Source of the DNA: Symbiodinium natans
Lineage: Eukaryota; Sar; Dinophyceae; Suessiales; Symbiodiniaceae
DNA: 64,000 nucleotides
Direction: 5' to 3'
NCBI GenBank assembly: GCA_905221605.1
Contig: CAJNDS010001480.1
Span: forward strand, 186,001 to 250,000
Shown: positions 20,707 to 31,093 of the stretch, piece after piece
How the letters are laid out: each line of letters begins with the position of its first letter
How positions within the stretch are numbered: the stretch's first letter is position 1
The notes under the pieces: generated by a model
What the model was told of the DNA's origin: nothing
Seen by the model: the letters and a program-made list of their open reading frames with translations, nothing else
Databases searched by the model: none
Program-made: the position numbers and the translations under genes

Positions 20707-21360
20707 CCCGCCGCGCCGCGGCAGTAGATGTCATGCGGAGATGGCGCCCCAACACACCCAGGGGGTGTGAGGGGGCGGCATATGTCGCGGCGGCGTATAT
20801 TGAAGTTGAGCCACCACAACCAGAACGGTTGGGTTGTTTTATTTTTCCCACCCCCTGCTTACGCAGGCATCCACCCAACTTTTCTCCTTTTAGGGTTTCG
20901 GGCTAACGCCCTAAATTCCCACTTCCCACCCCCATCCTTTGATCGGTTGGGTAGGAGGTTGCCGTGGCTGTGGATGAAGTGGAGGGGGCAGGAATTTGGT
21001 GCCAGAATGCAGAGGGGGCAGTGCAGGGGTGGGTCAGGAGGCCAACCAAAAAGTGAGTTCACCAGGGCGGATGAGGGGTGGGAGGGGGGGTCAGGGTGAG
21101 CCAGGGCCGGGCAGGGGGGCCTGGGGGGGTAAGGGGGGCGGTCAGGGGGGGTGGCTGCGGGGGGGGGGGAGAAGGGAGGGCGGGGGGGGGGGGGTACAAA
21201 AAAGCAGGTTTTTGGGTTTTTGGTTTTTGAGCAATTGTGCATGCCTTGCGGCCCCTCTGGTCCCTGAACACGGTCCGCCAGGGGCCCGGCACCAGGGGGT
21301 TCCGGAGGGGGGCCCAGGGACGACGTGCAGAAGCCACTTTCGCGCCAGAACAGGTCGCCA
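20707..21360. other. GC-rich, G-biased stretch without a supported gene
   Basis: A strongly G-rich plus strand with GGGGTGG/GGGGG runs (21075-21195). Frames on both strands are open over 120-196 codons, but the proteins are Pro- or Gly-rich low complexity. 21240-21360 is less biased and could hold an exon I cannot define. Confidence 0.5.
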
Positions 21361-21898
21361 GGTTTAGGGTTTCTTAATAATACTTGAGAATCGGAGAAGG
21401 GGAGGCGGGGTACTGCACCGGCACTGGAGGTGCAGCTCACGCTCAACACAACTCTTTAGGCTTGCATAGTAACTCCAAGCGATGGTGTTAATCGCTGTCG
21501 GGTGTAGTGCTGGGTCCAGGCAGGGTGCCTGAAAAGGGTGGGTACGGCCTAAGCAGGCCTGGGTGGGAATTTAGGGTTTAGGGTTTAGGGTTTAGGGTTT
21601 AGGGTTTAGGGTGTAGCCATGTCTTTGGATTCTGACATGTTGCTGTCTTTCTGGGTGCCACGCAGAAACGCTCCGGAGGATTTAGGTTGTTTTGGTCGTA
21701 CATCGCAGCGCTTGTAGCAAGAACTCCACCTCAGCCCCTGGGCTCTAGGGCTGAGGGCCAAACCCTGAACCCTAAACCCTAAACCCTAAACCCCAAACCC
21801 CAAACCCCAAACCCCACCTAAACCCTAAACCCTAACTAAACCCTGAACCCCTAAGCCCTAAAGCCTAAACCCTGAGCCCCTCCACCGTTCTTCTTCAG

Positions 21899-21943
21899 GT
21901 CTTGGGCATTGCCAAGGAAGCCAGTGTGGCAGAGATCAAGAAG
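21899..21943 (+). CDS. J-domain (DnaJ/Hsp40-like) protein, exon A
   Basis: First of three micro-exons that together encode a J-domain, the module of Hsp40 co-chaperones that stimulates Hsp70 ATPase. The 15 codons read VLGIAKEASVAEIKK, matching helix I end and helix II start of the family (x-VLG-hydrophobic-x-x-x-A-S-x-x-E-I-K-K). The acceptor is a pyrimidine-rich tract ending TTCTTCAG. The donor follows AAG and starts GC (GC-AG intron). The exon for the preceding helix I residues (family D-Y-Y) was not found upstream. It is flanked by CCCTAAA-rich DNA on the left (21773-21875) and TTTAGGG-rich DNA on the right (21998-22105). Domain identity is confident; which J-protein class is unknown. Confidence 0.88.
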
Positions 21944-22736
21944 GCCCCGATCGCATTCGTCCATGCTTGAGTCAGATACAGGATATTGCCCGCTGGTTTA
22001 GGGTTTTAGGGTTTTAGGGCTTTAGGGTTTTAGGGTTTGAGGGTTTGAGGGTTTGAGGGTTTGGGTTTAGGGCTTAGGGCTTAGGGTTTAGGGTTTAGGG
22101 GAGCCCCATTTAAAGGCACACTTAGACTCGAAGTACCATGACGTAGGCCGTCACAAATTCCTTAGCTACAGTTAGTATAGTAAGGGGCCCCTCCTTGCAT
22201 GCGTGAAGCGAAAGCGTTCAGAAGATTTCGTGCCTGAATCCTTAGCCTGTCAACCCACAGGGTTTGGGGTTTAGGGTTTGGGGTTTAGGGTTTAGGGTTT
22301 AAGGTTTAGGGCAGCCCACTCAGCCCTCGCAACCCTCAAGCCTACACCTCAAACCGTATAGGAGAGGCAGATTGCAAGAAAGTCCCATCAACTTTTGTAA
22401 GCTTCGCAACCCTAGAACACCCTGCGCAAACCTCATAACCCCTGAGAAGCCCTTTAACACCCTCCATAAGCCATACAGGCCAATTAGGCCCCTTGGAACC
22501 TGTGAGCCTGAACCATTTGACAGAACCCTAAGCCTTGTAAACCCTATAGTTTAGGCCCTGAAATTTTGAAGGTTACCAAAAGAACCACCCTAAACCCTGA
22601 ACCCCAAACCACTTGAGAGAACTCTAAGCCTTGTAAACCCTATGGTATAGACCCTTAAAATTTGAAGCTTGCAAAAAAGACCACCCTAAACCCCGAACCC
22701 CAAAAAACAAACCCTAAACCCTGAACCTTGGGAGAG
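21944..22736 (+). other. GC-AG intron with inverted telomeric-repeat ends (J-domain gene intron 1)
   Basis: A 793-nt intron defined by the continuity of the J-domain reading frame. Its 5' half carries TTTAGGG-type repeats (21998-22105, 22259-22312) and its 3' end carries CCCTAAA-type repeats (22590-22730), so its transcript could pair UUUAGGG with CCCUAAA. The middle holds a family A element end (22162-22192) and AT-richer filler. The donor starts GC and the acceptor is AG. Confidence 0.8.
22162..22192. mobile_element. Family A element fragment
   Basis: TAGCTACAGTTAGTATAGTAAGGGGCCCC equals one end of family A, lying in J-domain intron 1. Confidence 0.6.
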
Positions 22737-22814
22737 GCATACTACAAGCATGCCCGGGACAGCCATCCGGACAAGTTTCCGGGTGATGAGCAGATGCGCG
22801 AGCGCTTTCAGGAG
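22737..22814 (+). CDS. J-domain protein, exon B with the HPD motif
   Basis: Continues exon A in phase 0 with AYYKHARDSHPDKFPGD and then a charged helix ending RERFQE. The His-Pro-Asp tripeptide at 22764-22772 is the invariant Hsp70-activating loop of J-domains, so the domain looks functional rather than decayed. The acceptor is GGGAGAG before GCATAC and the donor is GAG|GTGCGA. CCCTAAA repeats precede it (22685-22727) and TTTAGGG repeats follow (22846-22910). With 26 codons it is a micro-exon, and no frame disruption is visible. Confidence 0.9.
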
Positions 22815-23164
22815 GTGCGAAAGCTTCGGCTCTGATTGTTTGTAGGGCTTAGGGTTTAGGGATTTAGGAGTTGAGGGTTTCATTCGGGTTTGGGGTTTAG
22901 GGTTGTTAGGGCTTTAGCGTTTAGGCTGTCAGGGTTGTTTTTGGGCTTAGGGATTTATGAGGTTAGGGTGGTAGGTTGAGGGCTTCAGGGCTTTGGGGGT
23001 AGGGTTTTGGCGTTTCAGGTAAACCCTAAACCCCAAACCCCAAACCCTAAACCCTAAACCCTAAACGCTAAACCCTAAACCCTAAACCCTAAACCCTCAA
23101 GCACAAGCTCCCAGCGCCCTTTTATAGCCCTTTCTCGACCTCCGCAAGCCTTGGGTGGCGAGAG
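22815..23164 (+). other. GT-AG intron with inverted telomeric-repeat ends (J-domain gene intron 2)
   Basis: A 350-nt intron between J-domain exons B and C. TTTAGGG-like repeats begin about 30 nt after the donor GTGCGA, and perfect CCCTAAA repeats occupy 23021-23098, about 65 nt before the acceptor. It has the same head-to-head arrangement as intron 1. Confidence 0.8.
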
Positions 23165-23220
23165 GTGGCGGATGCCTACGCCACTCTGGCAGATCCCGTG
23201 CGAAGGCAGAAGTATGAGCC
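23165..23220 (+). CDS. J-domain protein, exon C (helix III-IV)
   Basis: Reads VADAYATLADPVRRQKYE in phase with exon B, matching the family pattern AY-x-x-L-(S/A)-D-P-x-x-R-x-x-Y-D at the end of the J-domain. The acceptor is GGCGAGAG before GTGGCG. The 3' boundary is uncertain: the frame stays open to a TAA at about 23246 through CCACAGCTGCACTGCC, so the true donor lies between about 23218 and 23243. It is flanked by CCCTAAA DNA (23021-23098) and TTTAGGG DNA (23243-23320). The rest of the protein may lie in downstream islands (24058, 25732, 25877), which is inference. Confidence 0.85.
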
Positions 23221-24057
23221 ACAGCTGCACTGCCTATATAGGGACTAAGGGTTTATAGGGTTTAGGGTTTGGGGTTTAGGGTTTAGGGTTTGGGTGTTAG
23301 GGTTTAGGGTTGAGGGTTCACAGGAGGGTGGGAGGAGCAGAGGATTGGGGAAGTTGGGCTTCTTGTGGGCTGAGGGTTAGGGTGCAGGGTGAGGTGCCTG
23401 CATGTCGGTTGAGAGCACGGTGGGCGCTTAGTCAGGCTCATTCTGGGTGATTTGTGTGCAGTCCCTAAATGCCTAAAGTCGAAACCTCCGAGAATCTCAA
23501 CCTTGTGCGGTGATTAAACTCTTGCCTGCCCCTCCCCTCAGCCTCAGCAACCTGCTGGAAGGCACTGTGGTGTGTTTGCCATCTCAACGTCGTTCTGACA
23601 TACAGCCCACTCCATCTAGCCTCTGCAGTCCCCACAACTCTAGGCCTCAAAGAGCCCTAAACCCTAAACTCTAACTTAAGCCACCGTAAAATCCAAGCGC
23701 CTGGACGCTAAACCCTCAAAGCCTCAGACCCAGAAACCCAACTCCTCCACTCACCCTGAAGCCCAAACCCCAAGCTCCAAAACTCCAGCCCTATCGACTC
23801 TACGTAAGACCCTACACTAGCGGAAACCCTTATCGAACGAAACCCCCGCACAAGCCCAAGCCCCAAGCCCTGAACCCTCAAGCCCTTGTAACTTTGAAAT
23901 TGTTCAAATGATGACCAAAACAAGAAACTCCTCAAAACGGACCTGAACCCTTAACAGCTTCGATAAGCCCTGAAACCCCCAGAAGCTCTAAACCCTGAAC
24001 CCTAAACTCTAAACTCCTAAACCCTAAACCCTAAACCCCCCTGAAGCCCTAAACTCC

Positions 24058-24132
24058 GCGGCCGCTTCAAAGGATCTCCAGGGTCTGGCGGGCTTGGCCT
24101 TCTTCCGCCGCCTCGGCTTTAAAGGGTTTTAG
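24058..24132 (+). CDS. Candidate exon downstream of the J-domain
   Basis: Reads AAASKDLQGLAGLAFFRRLG then FKGF and TAG. A possible internal acceptor is CTTCAAAG before GATCTC. CCCTAAA lies left (24000-24050). Could belong to the J-domain gene by position, but phase cannot be proven. Confidence 0.33.
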   Translation, partial: AAASKDLQGLAGLAFFRRLGFKGF

Positions 24133-25730
24133 GGCTTTTTTGGGTGTTGGGGGGTTTTGAACCCTAAACCTGAAATAATAAACTCTTAAACCCTAAGCCC
24201 TAAACCCCAAACTCCCGGGTGGGGGGTGTTTGGGGGTTTGGGGGGGGTTTTGGCGGTTCTTGGGTTTAGGGGTTTAGGCTTATTAGGGTTTGGGGTGTTT
24301 AGGTGGGCGTTTAGGGGTTTAGGGTTGCCGTGCAAGGCGTTTAGGATGTCAAGGGTGTTCTGGGGGTCGTCATAGGGTGTTGAAGATTAGGGCTCAGGCG
24401 CGACTTCGGGGGGGTGTCCGAGGACAGGGGTTGAAGGGTTTTAGGTGCTTAGTGGTTGAGCTTTGCGGGGTTTCGGGTCGAACCCTGCGCCCTAAATCCT
24501 AAACCCTAAGCTTGCTCAGAGCTCAGGGGGCTTTCTTTGACTCTTGGGCTGAGACTCATTCCTGTCCTTCGGAATTGCCCTAAAGAGGACATGCTTTGGG
24601 GGACAGGTCCCTCTTCCCTGAATCCTAAACCCCTAAGCCCTAAGCCCTAAACCCTATAAACCCTAAGCCCTAAACCCTAATTGAGGTAGACCCTAAACCC
24701 CACACTTGAGGTAGCAACGCCACGCGACTCTTCGGTCCTCCACCATGGAGGGTGCAAGGGTTTCGTGGGAGCACGGGTCCTAAGGATGAACTCGTTATAT
24801 CTGGGCCTGCAAGGCGCCTATGAATTGCCTAGTAATGGGCACTAAGATAGCCCCTGCAATCCCTGGACGTCCTCGGGTTCACAAAGCACTCTAGGCACGA
24901 AATCTTCTCGGGGAATCTGGAGGGTTCATCAACAGGGTGAGGGTGGGGTTTAGGGCAGATCTCCGAGACAATGTCAACTTTCAAGCGCCCTCCGCCCTAA
25001 ACCCCCTAAGCCCTAAACCCTAAACCCTAAACCCCAAACCGGGTTTCGAGCGGTCAGTGGCTGGCATGGCAAAGTCAGTCCCATAGTTGTTGGGGAGGTA
25101 TTTGGCCGTAGTAGTCCGGAACTTTTAACGTGTATTTGTGCTACGGCACAGGGGTGCACCCAAGGGGGTTCCAAGTATCCTGAGGTAGGCATGTTGCTGT
25201 ACACTTCAAGCCCTAAACCCTCAACTGAGTAAGCCCTGAATTAGGTGATTTGCTCCAGCCTGCGCCAGTGCAAAATGCTTGAGACACAATGGTGTATGCC
25301 ATTTACGAAAAGAAGGGACCCCGATGATTCCCTTATGATAAGGACCCCAATAAGGTACCCCGAGTTCGGAATCCCTCAGTTTGGATCAAGCATTGAGATC
25401 CGCCGGATCACAGTGCGAAGAATCGCAGAATTGCCGTCTTGACCGTATGTGGCGAACAAAGGAGGGATCCGACGTTGGAGTGTGCATTGCGCTCGTGTTT
25501 ACTGACAAGTATTGACAGCCTGAACCCTAAACTCTAAACTAGCGGACTCTATAGGGTTTTCCTCGTCATCTTCCCAAGCTCCAAAAACTTTCAACAGTTT
25601 ACATCCTATATAAACCTGAAGCCTATCACCCCGGAGGACCCTATGCCCATTTAGAGCTTAAACCTGAAACCCATCACCCTTTTTCGAGCTTAAACCTGAA
25701 ACCTATGCGATTTTCGAGTAGGTGCTCATT
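24133..25730. other. Mostly unique filler with few telomeric blocks
   Basis: Variant blocks at 24170-24310, 24480-24510, 24625-24700 and 25005-25040; otherwise unique. Short open frames at 25013-25204 and 25245-25442 have no strong coding character. Confidence 0.5.
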
Positions 25731-25731
25731 G

Positions 25732-25775
25732 GCCGGACCGATCACTGGCTGTGGGAGGAGGCACCGCAGCGACGG
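25732..25775 (+). CDS. Candidate micro-exon, hypothetical
   Basis: Follows TTCGAGTAG and reads VLIGRTDHWLWEEAPQR, Trp-rich, before a TTTAGGG array (25774-25850). Only about 15 codons, so chance is hard to exclude. Confidence 0.28.
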
Positions 25776-25876
25776 TTTAGGGTTTAGGGAGGGTTCAGGG
25801 TTCAGGGTTTAGGGTTTAGGGTTGAGGGTCTAGGGTTTAGGGTGGGGGTTAAGCCCTAAACCCTAAACCCAAGCAG

Positions 25877-25975
25877 GATCGGGCAGACTACATGGTGGGC
25901 TTGCTGGCGTCCTCGATTCCGAATGGTATCGCGGGCGTCACCGTGAAAACCGTGCAGGCGGACTTTGGGAGCTGA
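25877..25975 (+). CDS. Candidate terminal exon, hypothetical
   Basis: Follows CAAGCAG and reads DRADYMVGLLASSIPNGIAG then VTVKTVQADFGS and TGA. CCCTAAA lies left (25853-25870) and TTTAGGG right (25977-26015). Good coding appearance, with a stop just before the repeats as expected for a last exon. Could end the J-domain gene (inference). Confidence 0.42.
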   Translation, partial: DRADYMVGLLASSIPNGIAGVTVKTVQADFGS

Positions 25976-26200
25976 GGGTTTAGGGTTTAGGGTTTAGGGT
26001 TTAGGGTTTAGGGTTTGCCTTATACGGGGCCTGAAGCCCTAAACAGAAGAACCCCATAAGCCCTGAAACCCTAAGCTCCTACACCATGAACTCTAAACCC
26101 TTATCCCAAACCTTCAGGTTTACAGGGTTCATGGCCGAAGAACAACATCACGCATGCAACTTGCAAGCCTAAACCCTAAACCCTAAACCCCTTTTCTTGC

Positions 26201-26281
26201 CCTGAGGCGGCGTACAAGGAAGCTTACGACACGAGGGTGGGTACGCTGCTCGAGCGCTGCTCCGAGGAGCCTCGGCTCTCA
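26201..26281 (+). CDS. Candidate exon, helical peptide
   Basis: Reads PEAAYKEAYDTRVGTLLERC then SEEPRL. CCCTAAA precedes it (26170-26190), but CCCTAAA also follows (26293-26385), an exception to the orientation rule. The product is unknown. Confidence 0.38.
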
Positions 26282-26428
26282 AAGCACCCCAAGCCCCAAA
26301 CCCTAAACCCCAAACCCCCAAACCCCCAAACCCCAAACCCCAAACCCTAAACCCTAAACCCTACACGCTAAACCCTAACCCTAAACCTCCTCTCTTTCTC
26401 TATACATATATATATATATATATAACCT

Positions 26429-26554
26429 AATGACTTCGTGGCCAAAAGCACAAACTTTCGAGAGCAAGGCGCAGACTCTCGTAGGCAAGGCACGAACTCG
26501 CCAGGGGAAAGGCAAGCCGTGGGGCTTGTGGCCTTTGGGCTTTTGCGGGTTTAG
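26429..26554 (+). CDS. Candidate exon, hypothetical
   Basis: A 41-codon frame reading NDFVAKSTNFREQGADSRRQ then GTNSPGERQAVGLVAFG. The repeat-derived GTTTAG could be the donor. CCCTAAA (26340-26388) and an AT microsatellite lie left, TTTAGGG right (26549-26615). Imperfect internal repetition of GGCAAGGC/GCAAGGCGC is visible, so part may be low complexity. Confidence 0.33.
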   Translation, partial: NDFVAKSTNFREQGADSRRQGTNSPGERQAVGLVAFGLLRV

Positions 26555-27059
26555 GGTTCAGGGTTTTGGGTTTAGGGTTCAGGGTTTTTGGGTTTAGGGT
26601 TCAGGTTTTAGGGTGTACTGAACCTTTACAGTTTAGGGCTGGCCTTGAGCGTTAGCATTTCGGGGCTACTGGGCCTTCGGGCTTTTGGCTTTAGGGGGTT
26701 TGGGGGCTACGGGCCTTGGCAGTTTTAGGATTTGGAGGCTCCTGTCTGGGCCTTGGTTCAGGGTTTCGTGCCTATTGGGCCTTGGGCTTGAGGGTTCAGG
26801 GCCTATTGGCCCTGGGCTTAATTACTGGCGTTGGGCTTTAGGATTTACGGGAAGGAGGGTGTAGGTTTAGGGCTTAGGGCTTAGGGCTTAGGGTTTAGGG
26901 TTTACAGGGTTTAGGGAGGTTTAGGCTGGCTTGCGATGTGAAGTGAAATATGTTTGTAATGTTGTGGGACCCAATGGGCGGGTGGGTATTTCTCCGTCTG
27001 AGAGGCTGCTTGACTGGTGAATGCTTGGACTTGCGAGTGCTTCATTTGTACAGAAGGTG

Positions 27060-27475
27060 CTAAACGTATAAACCCGATAAACCCTATAAACGCTGTAAAC
27101 ACTATACGCCCTGTAAAATCTACATGCCCTAGAAACCCTAAACCCTCTGAACCCTACAAACCCTATATGCTCTATAAACCCTATAAACCCTACAAACCCC
27201 CAAAGCTCTATAACCTCTACAAGCACGATAAACCCTATTATCCCTATAAACCCTATAAAGCCTATAAACCCTAAACCCTACAAACCCTAAACCCTCAACC
27301 TCACAAACCCCATAAGCCCTAAAAACCCTCCTTATAAACCCTGTAAACTTCATATGCCCTATAAACCCCAAACGCGAAAAAACCCTATAAACCCTGTAAA
27401 CTTTACATGCCCTGTTTAACCCCAAACCCTATAAGCCCCATAAACATGATATGCCCTATAAACCCTAAACCCTAA
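27060..27475. repeat. CCCTATAAACC-type degenerate repeats
   Basis: Loose 9-14 base units built on CCCTATAAA, CCCTGTAAA and CATGCCCTA. Antisense translation gives Tyr-Arg-Val repeats in long open frames, which are artefacts of the repeat. Confidence 0.85.
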
Positions 27476-27561
27476 ACTCTAAACACTAACCCTAAACCCG
27501 AAACCCTAAACCCTAAACCCTAAACCCTAAACCCTAAACCCTAAGCCCTAAACCCAAACAG

Positions 27562-27650
27562 CTGACGACACAGCAACGCAGCACTTAAGCGAGGAGCAAG
27601 CGAAAGACACCGTCGACCAGCTCGAGGTGCCTCGGCACCCTCAGGCTAAG
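27562..27650 (+). CDS. Candidate exon, acidic helical peptide
   Basis: Follows CCAAACAG and reads DDTATQHLSEEQAKDTVDQL then EVPRHPQAK. Tight flanks of CCCTAAA (27490-27555) and TTTAGGG (27655-27745). The product is unknown. Confidence 0.4.
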
Positions 27651-28414
27651 TTTCTAGGGTTTAGGGTTTAGGGTTTAGGGTTTAGGGTTTAGGGTTTAGG
27701 GTTTGGGGTTTGGGGTTTAGGGTTTAGGGTTTCGGGTTTAGGGTGAACCATTTACCGACAGAGGTCCCACAAAGTGACAGGAGTTTTACAACCCAAACCC
27801 CAAGCCCCAGGATGCTCACCCAGCTCCCCCGACTACCCACCCACCCACCCCGCGTGAACTTGTCAATGGCGCTGAGGGCCCAAAACCCAAACCCCAAGCC
27901 CGAAACCCTGCCCCTCCGCCTAAAGCCCCAAACCCATAACCTCAACCCCAGAACTAAAGACACAAACGCCTCTCCCAATTCCAGCAGAAAAGTCACATCC
28001 CCAAAGCCCCAAGCCCTAAAGCCCTAAACACCCCAACGAAGGCCAGAAAGCCTCAGCCCCGAACCCGGAAACCCTAAAGCTGAGACACCTAAGCCAAAAC
28101 CCTTAAAGCCCTACACCCTACGCCCTAAACCCTAAACCCTAAACCCTAAACCCTAAACCCTAAACCCTAAACCCTAAACCCTTATCAATCCTGAAACCCT
28201 AGCCCCTAACCCTCAGCCCCAAAGCCCTAAAACCCTAAACTTTGAACCTCCACTGTAAAACTTTCCCCACGGGTACCTTGGTACTACTAGTATAGAATTA
28301 GTTAGGTACCCAAAAGCCATACCAAATAGGGTCTTGGCGTCCCTCATTCCATAATTGTACTACATACACAGCACCTCCTCCAGGTTTAAGCCCTACCCCC
28401 CAAACCCCAAACCC

Positions 28415-28495
28415 GCCGAAAAGGAGTTCGGCCTGGCCGTGAAGGCGGAAGAGATTGAGGGAGAACGATCCAATGAGCAGGACCAGGGCTCAGGG
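28415..28495 (+). CDS. Candidate exon, charged peptide
   Basis: Reads AEKEFGLAVKAEEIEGERSN then EQDQGS, immediately left of a TTTAGGG array (28497-28540). Coding-like Glu/Lys composition. The acceptor is not clear. The product is unknown. Confidence 0.38.
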
Positions 28496-28569
28496 TCTAG
28501 GGTTTAGGGTTTAGGGTTTAGGGTTTAGGGTTTAGGGTTTGAGGGCTTTACGCTTCAGGCTGTAACCCG

Positions 28570-28669
28570 AAGGGTCCATGTACCAAAACCGGGAATACTT
28601 GGGCCTTGAACATGCTTCCTATACAGGGATTTGGAGCCCAAGTATATCATAATGAGGTACATGGACCCT
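28570..28669. mobile_element. Family B element
   Basis: AAGGGTCCATGTACC start and GAGGTACATGGACCCT end, with GGGCCTTGAA core. It overlaps an open frame that is not taken as coding. Confidence 0.65.
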
Positions 28670-28877
28670 CACAAAAAGGGCCGAGTTTGACAGGGCTTTT
28701 TCGGGAGGCTGTAGATGTAGTAGGTTTCGAATGGTTTGCATTCGTTGTTGGATTTGTTGGGCTTGGAGTTAAAAACCCTCAACCCTCAACCCTCAACCCT
28801 AAGCCCTAAACCCTAAATCCCATCCCTAAACCCTGAACCCTGAACCCTGAACCCTAAACAACCCCTAGAATACACCC

Positions 28878-28966
28878 GCAAAGCTGATGTCCCCTCAGCA
28901 GCAAGAGCAAGCAGCCCGACCTCAGTACTTGGAGGTTCAGCGCACTTACAACCCCAATTTTACTGT
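28878..28966 (+). CDS. Candidate exon, Gln-rich
   Basis: Reads KLMSPQQQEQAARPQYLEVQ then RTYNPNFT after CCCGCAAAG. CCCTAAA/CCCTGAA precede it; the right flank is CCCTAAA rather than TTTAGGG. The product is unknown. Confidence 0.35.
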
Positions 28967-29076
28967 ACTTATCATCCCCCTAAGTCCCCTAAGTAGGTTC
29001 TAAGTAGGCTACAATCCCTAAACCCCGAACCCTAAACCCTAAACCCTAAACCCTGAACCCTGAACCCTGAACCTCC

Positions 29077-29140
29077 AAGTAGAGGAGACGCCGATCCAGC
29101 ACTTCAGGTGCGGCTGGTTTTTTCTAGGGGATTTCAGGCC
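29077..29140 (+). CDS. Candidate micro-exon, hypothetical
   Basis: Reads VEETPIQHFRCGWFFLGDFR between CCCTAAA/CCCTGAA (29033-29070) and TTTAGGG (29150-29172). Short. Confidence 0.28.
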
Positions 29141-30047
29141 GAAACCTTTTAGGGTTTAGGGTTTAGGGTTTCCTCAACTCCCCAAAGCCTACCCTAAACT
29201 CCCTGCACTCTCCAATCTAAATCGGGGTTTGGGGTTTAGGGTTTAGGGTTCAGGGTCCCATAACCGGGATCCCGGCGGTTGCTTCAACTGGGTTCAGATA
29301 TCTTTTCAATGGTGCAAATGGACCCTAAACCCTACACCCTAAACCCTAAACCCGTAGCCCTAAACCCTAAACCCAAGCCCGAAACCCTAAACTCTCAACC
29401 CTACAACTGTCCATGTACAGATCCTTGAAGTCTCCGGGGGGGGGGGGGGGGCTGCAAGCGCACGAGGTCGTTTTCCGCATCAGGTCTTCTGCCCCTAAAC
29501 CCGGAAGCCCCTAAACCGTAAACCCTTAAACCCGAAACCCTAAACCCCGAAGCCCTAAACCCCAAACCTAAGGTTTAGGCTCACGGCACTGCGCCTGAGG
29601 CACAGGTTCATAACAGTACGGTGGGCACCTAGACCAGTCATCCCTGGCCTCGCCTAATAGCAGATGTGTGACCCAGGGTTTAGGGTTTACGGTTCAGGGT
29701 TTAGGGTTTAGGGCCCGAAACCCGAAGCCCTCCACCCACCATATCAAGCAGTCGGGTGGTCTTCGGATTATCCAGGCCCAAAGCGCTGAACCCTCAACCC
29801 ACCCTATACCCCGAAACCTAAACTCTGGCTTTTTCCGTGCGAAAGGGATTTCCCTGCATGCCCTTCTAAACCCTACATGCCCGACCTAAACCTTAGACCC
29901 TAGAACCTAAAAGCCTTCCGAAACCCTAAACCCTAAGCCCCAAACCCCAAACCCCAAACCCTCAACCCTAACCCCAAAACCCCTAAACCCTAAACCCTAA
30001 ACCCTAAACCCTAAACCCCAAACCCTGGAAGCCCTTTGGCTTTCTAG

Positions 30048-30110
30048 GGAACCCAAGAGCCCAACAATTAAGCGGCGATGGGACTGGCAGGCGGATTCAG
30101 CGAGACCTTG
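30048..30110 (+). CDS. Candidate exon with GTGAGG donor
   Basis: Follows TTTCTAG and reads EPKSPTIKRRWDWQADSARP, ending CCTTG before GTGAGG, the most canonical GT donor seen in the window. CCCTAAA lies left (29975-30020) and TTTAGGG right (30135-30350). The product is unknown. Confidence 0.4.
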
Positions 30111-30432
30111 GTGAGGCTGTGTAGGGCTTGGGGGTTTAGGGTTTAGGGCTAGGGTTTAGGGTTTGGGGTTTAGCGTTTAGGGTTCAGGGTTGAGGGTTCA
30201 GGGTTCAGGGTTGGGGTTTTGGGTTTAGGGTTTAGGGTTTGGGGTTTAGGGTTAAGGGTGTAGGGTTCAGGGTTCAGGGTTGGGGTTAAGGGTTTAGGGT
30301 TTAGGGTTCAGGGTTGGGGTTTTGGGTTTAGGGTTTTGGGGGTTTAGGGTTTCAGGTATGCCCTTTGCAAACTCATGTGGGCAGTTCGCTCTAGGGCCCC
30401 TCAACCCTTCAAGCCTTCGATAGGAGCCACTA

Positions 30433-30546
30433 CTAGGATGCCCAGTAGTACCCTTATTCCCTTTTTGGGGGGGTTTAGGTTCCCTTATAAACCCCTTTAA
30501 GCAAAAAAGGTCACCCTTTTTAATCCTAGGTTACTGGGCAGCCTAG
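30433..30546. mobile_element. Family C palindromic element
   Basis: A 114-bp element, CTAGGATGCCCAGTA start and TTACTGGGCAGCCTAG end, very close to the copies at 10257 and 55743. Confidence 0.75.
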
Positions 30547-31093
30547 ACTGTAGGGCGGTTTTGCTCCAATGAAGATCCCTTGTTGGGAGAATCTACAAGG
30601 TGAATTCTTGCTGCAGCCTTAAACTTGATAAACCTAAACCCTGCACGCTAAATCCAAACCCTAAAAACCCTAAACCTAAAATTCTAAACCCCAAGCCCTA
30701 CTCTAGAGCAGCATCCGTAACATTGGTTTTTGGAGCGCGGCGTCGAGGTTTTAAGTCTTCGCCACAAGCCCTGCGCGCATAGGGTTGCGGGTTGAGGGTT
30801 CAGGGTTTAGTGTTGAGGGGTGGCGACGTGAGACCGACCCTGCAAAATCCATAGACCCTGCAACCCCAAACCTTGAACTCCCTAAGCTGGGTCGGCTTTT
30901 TGGACATTTTGGTTTTCCTGATTTGAGGTTACAAGGGACCCTATACTCAGACCCGGTAAACATGAATATGGAGAAGGTGTCGGGGTTTTGAACCAACCCA
31001 CCGCATGGGCAGTTTCCTAAGTTAGGGTCCTTTTTCTAGGTACCCATTAGAAGGCGGCACCCTTTAAAACGGGATCCCAAAAAGGGTTTAGGG

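Noticed and set aside
20859-21449. 196-codon minus frame rich in Pro
   Set aside because: It follows a G-rich low-complexity tract; frames on both strands are open at once and no domain is visible.
27138-27425. Long minus open frames rich in Tyr-Arg-Val and Gly-Phe
   Set aside because: They are translations of CCCTATAAA/TTTATAGGG repeats. A repeat without an in-frame stop stays open regardless of coding.
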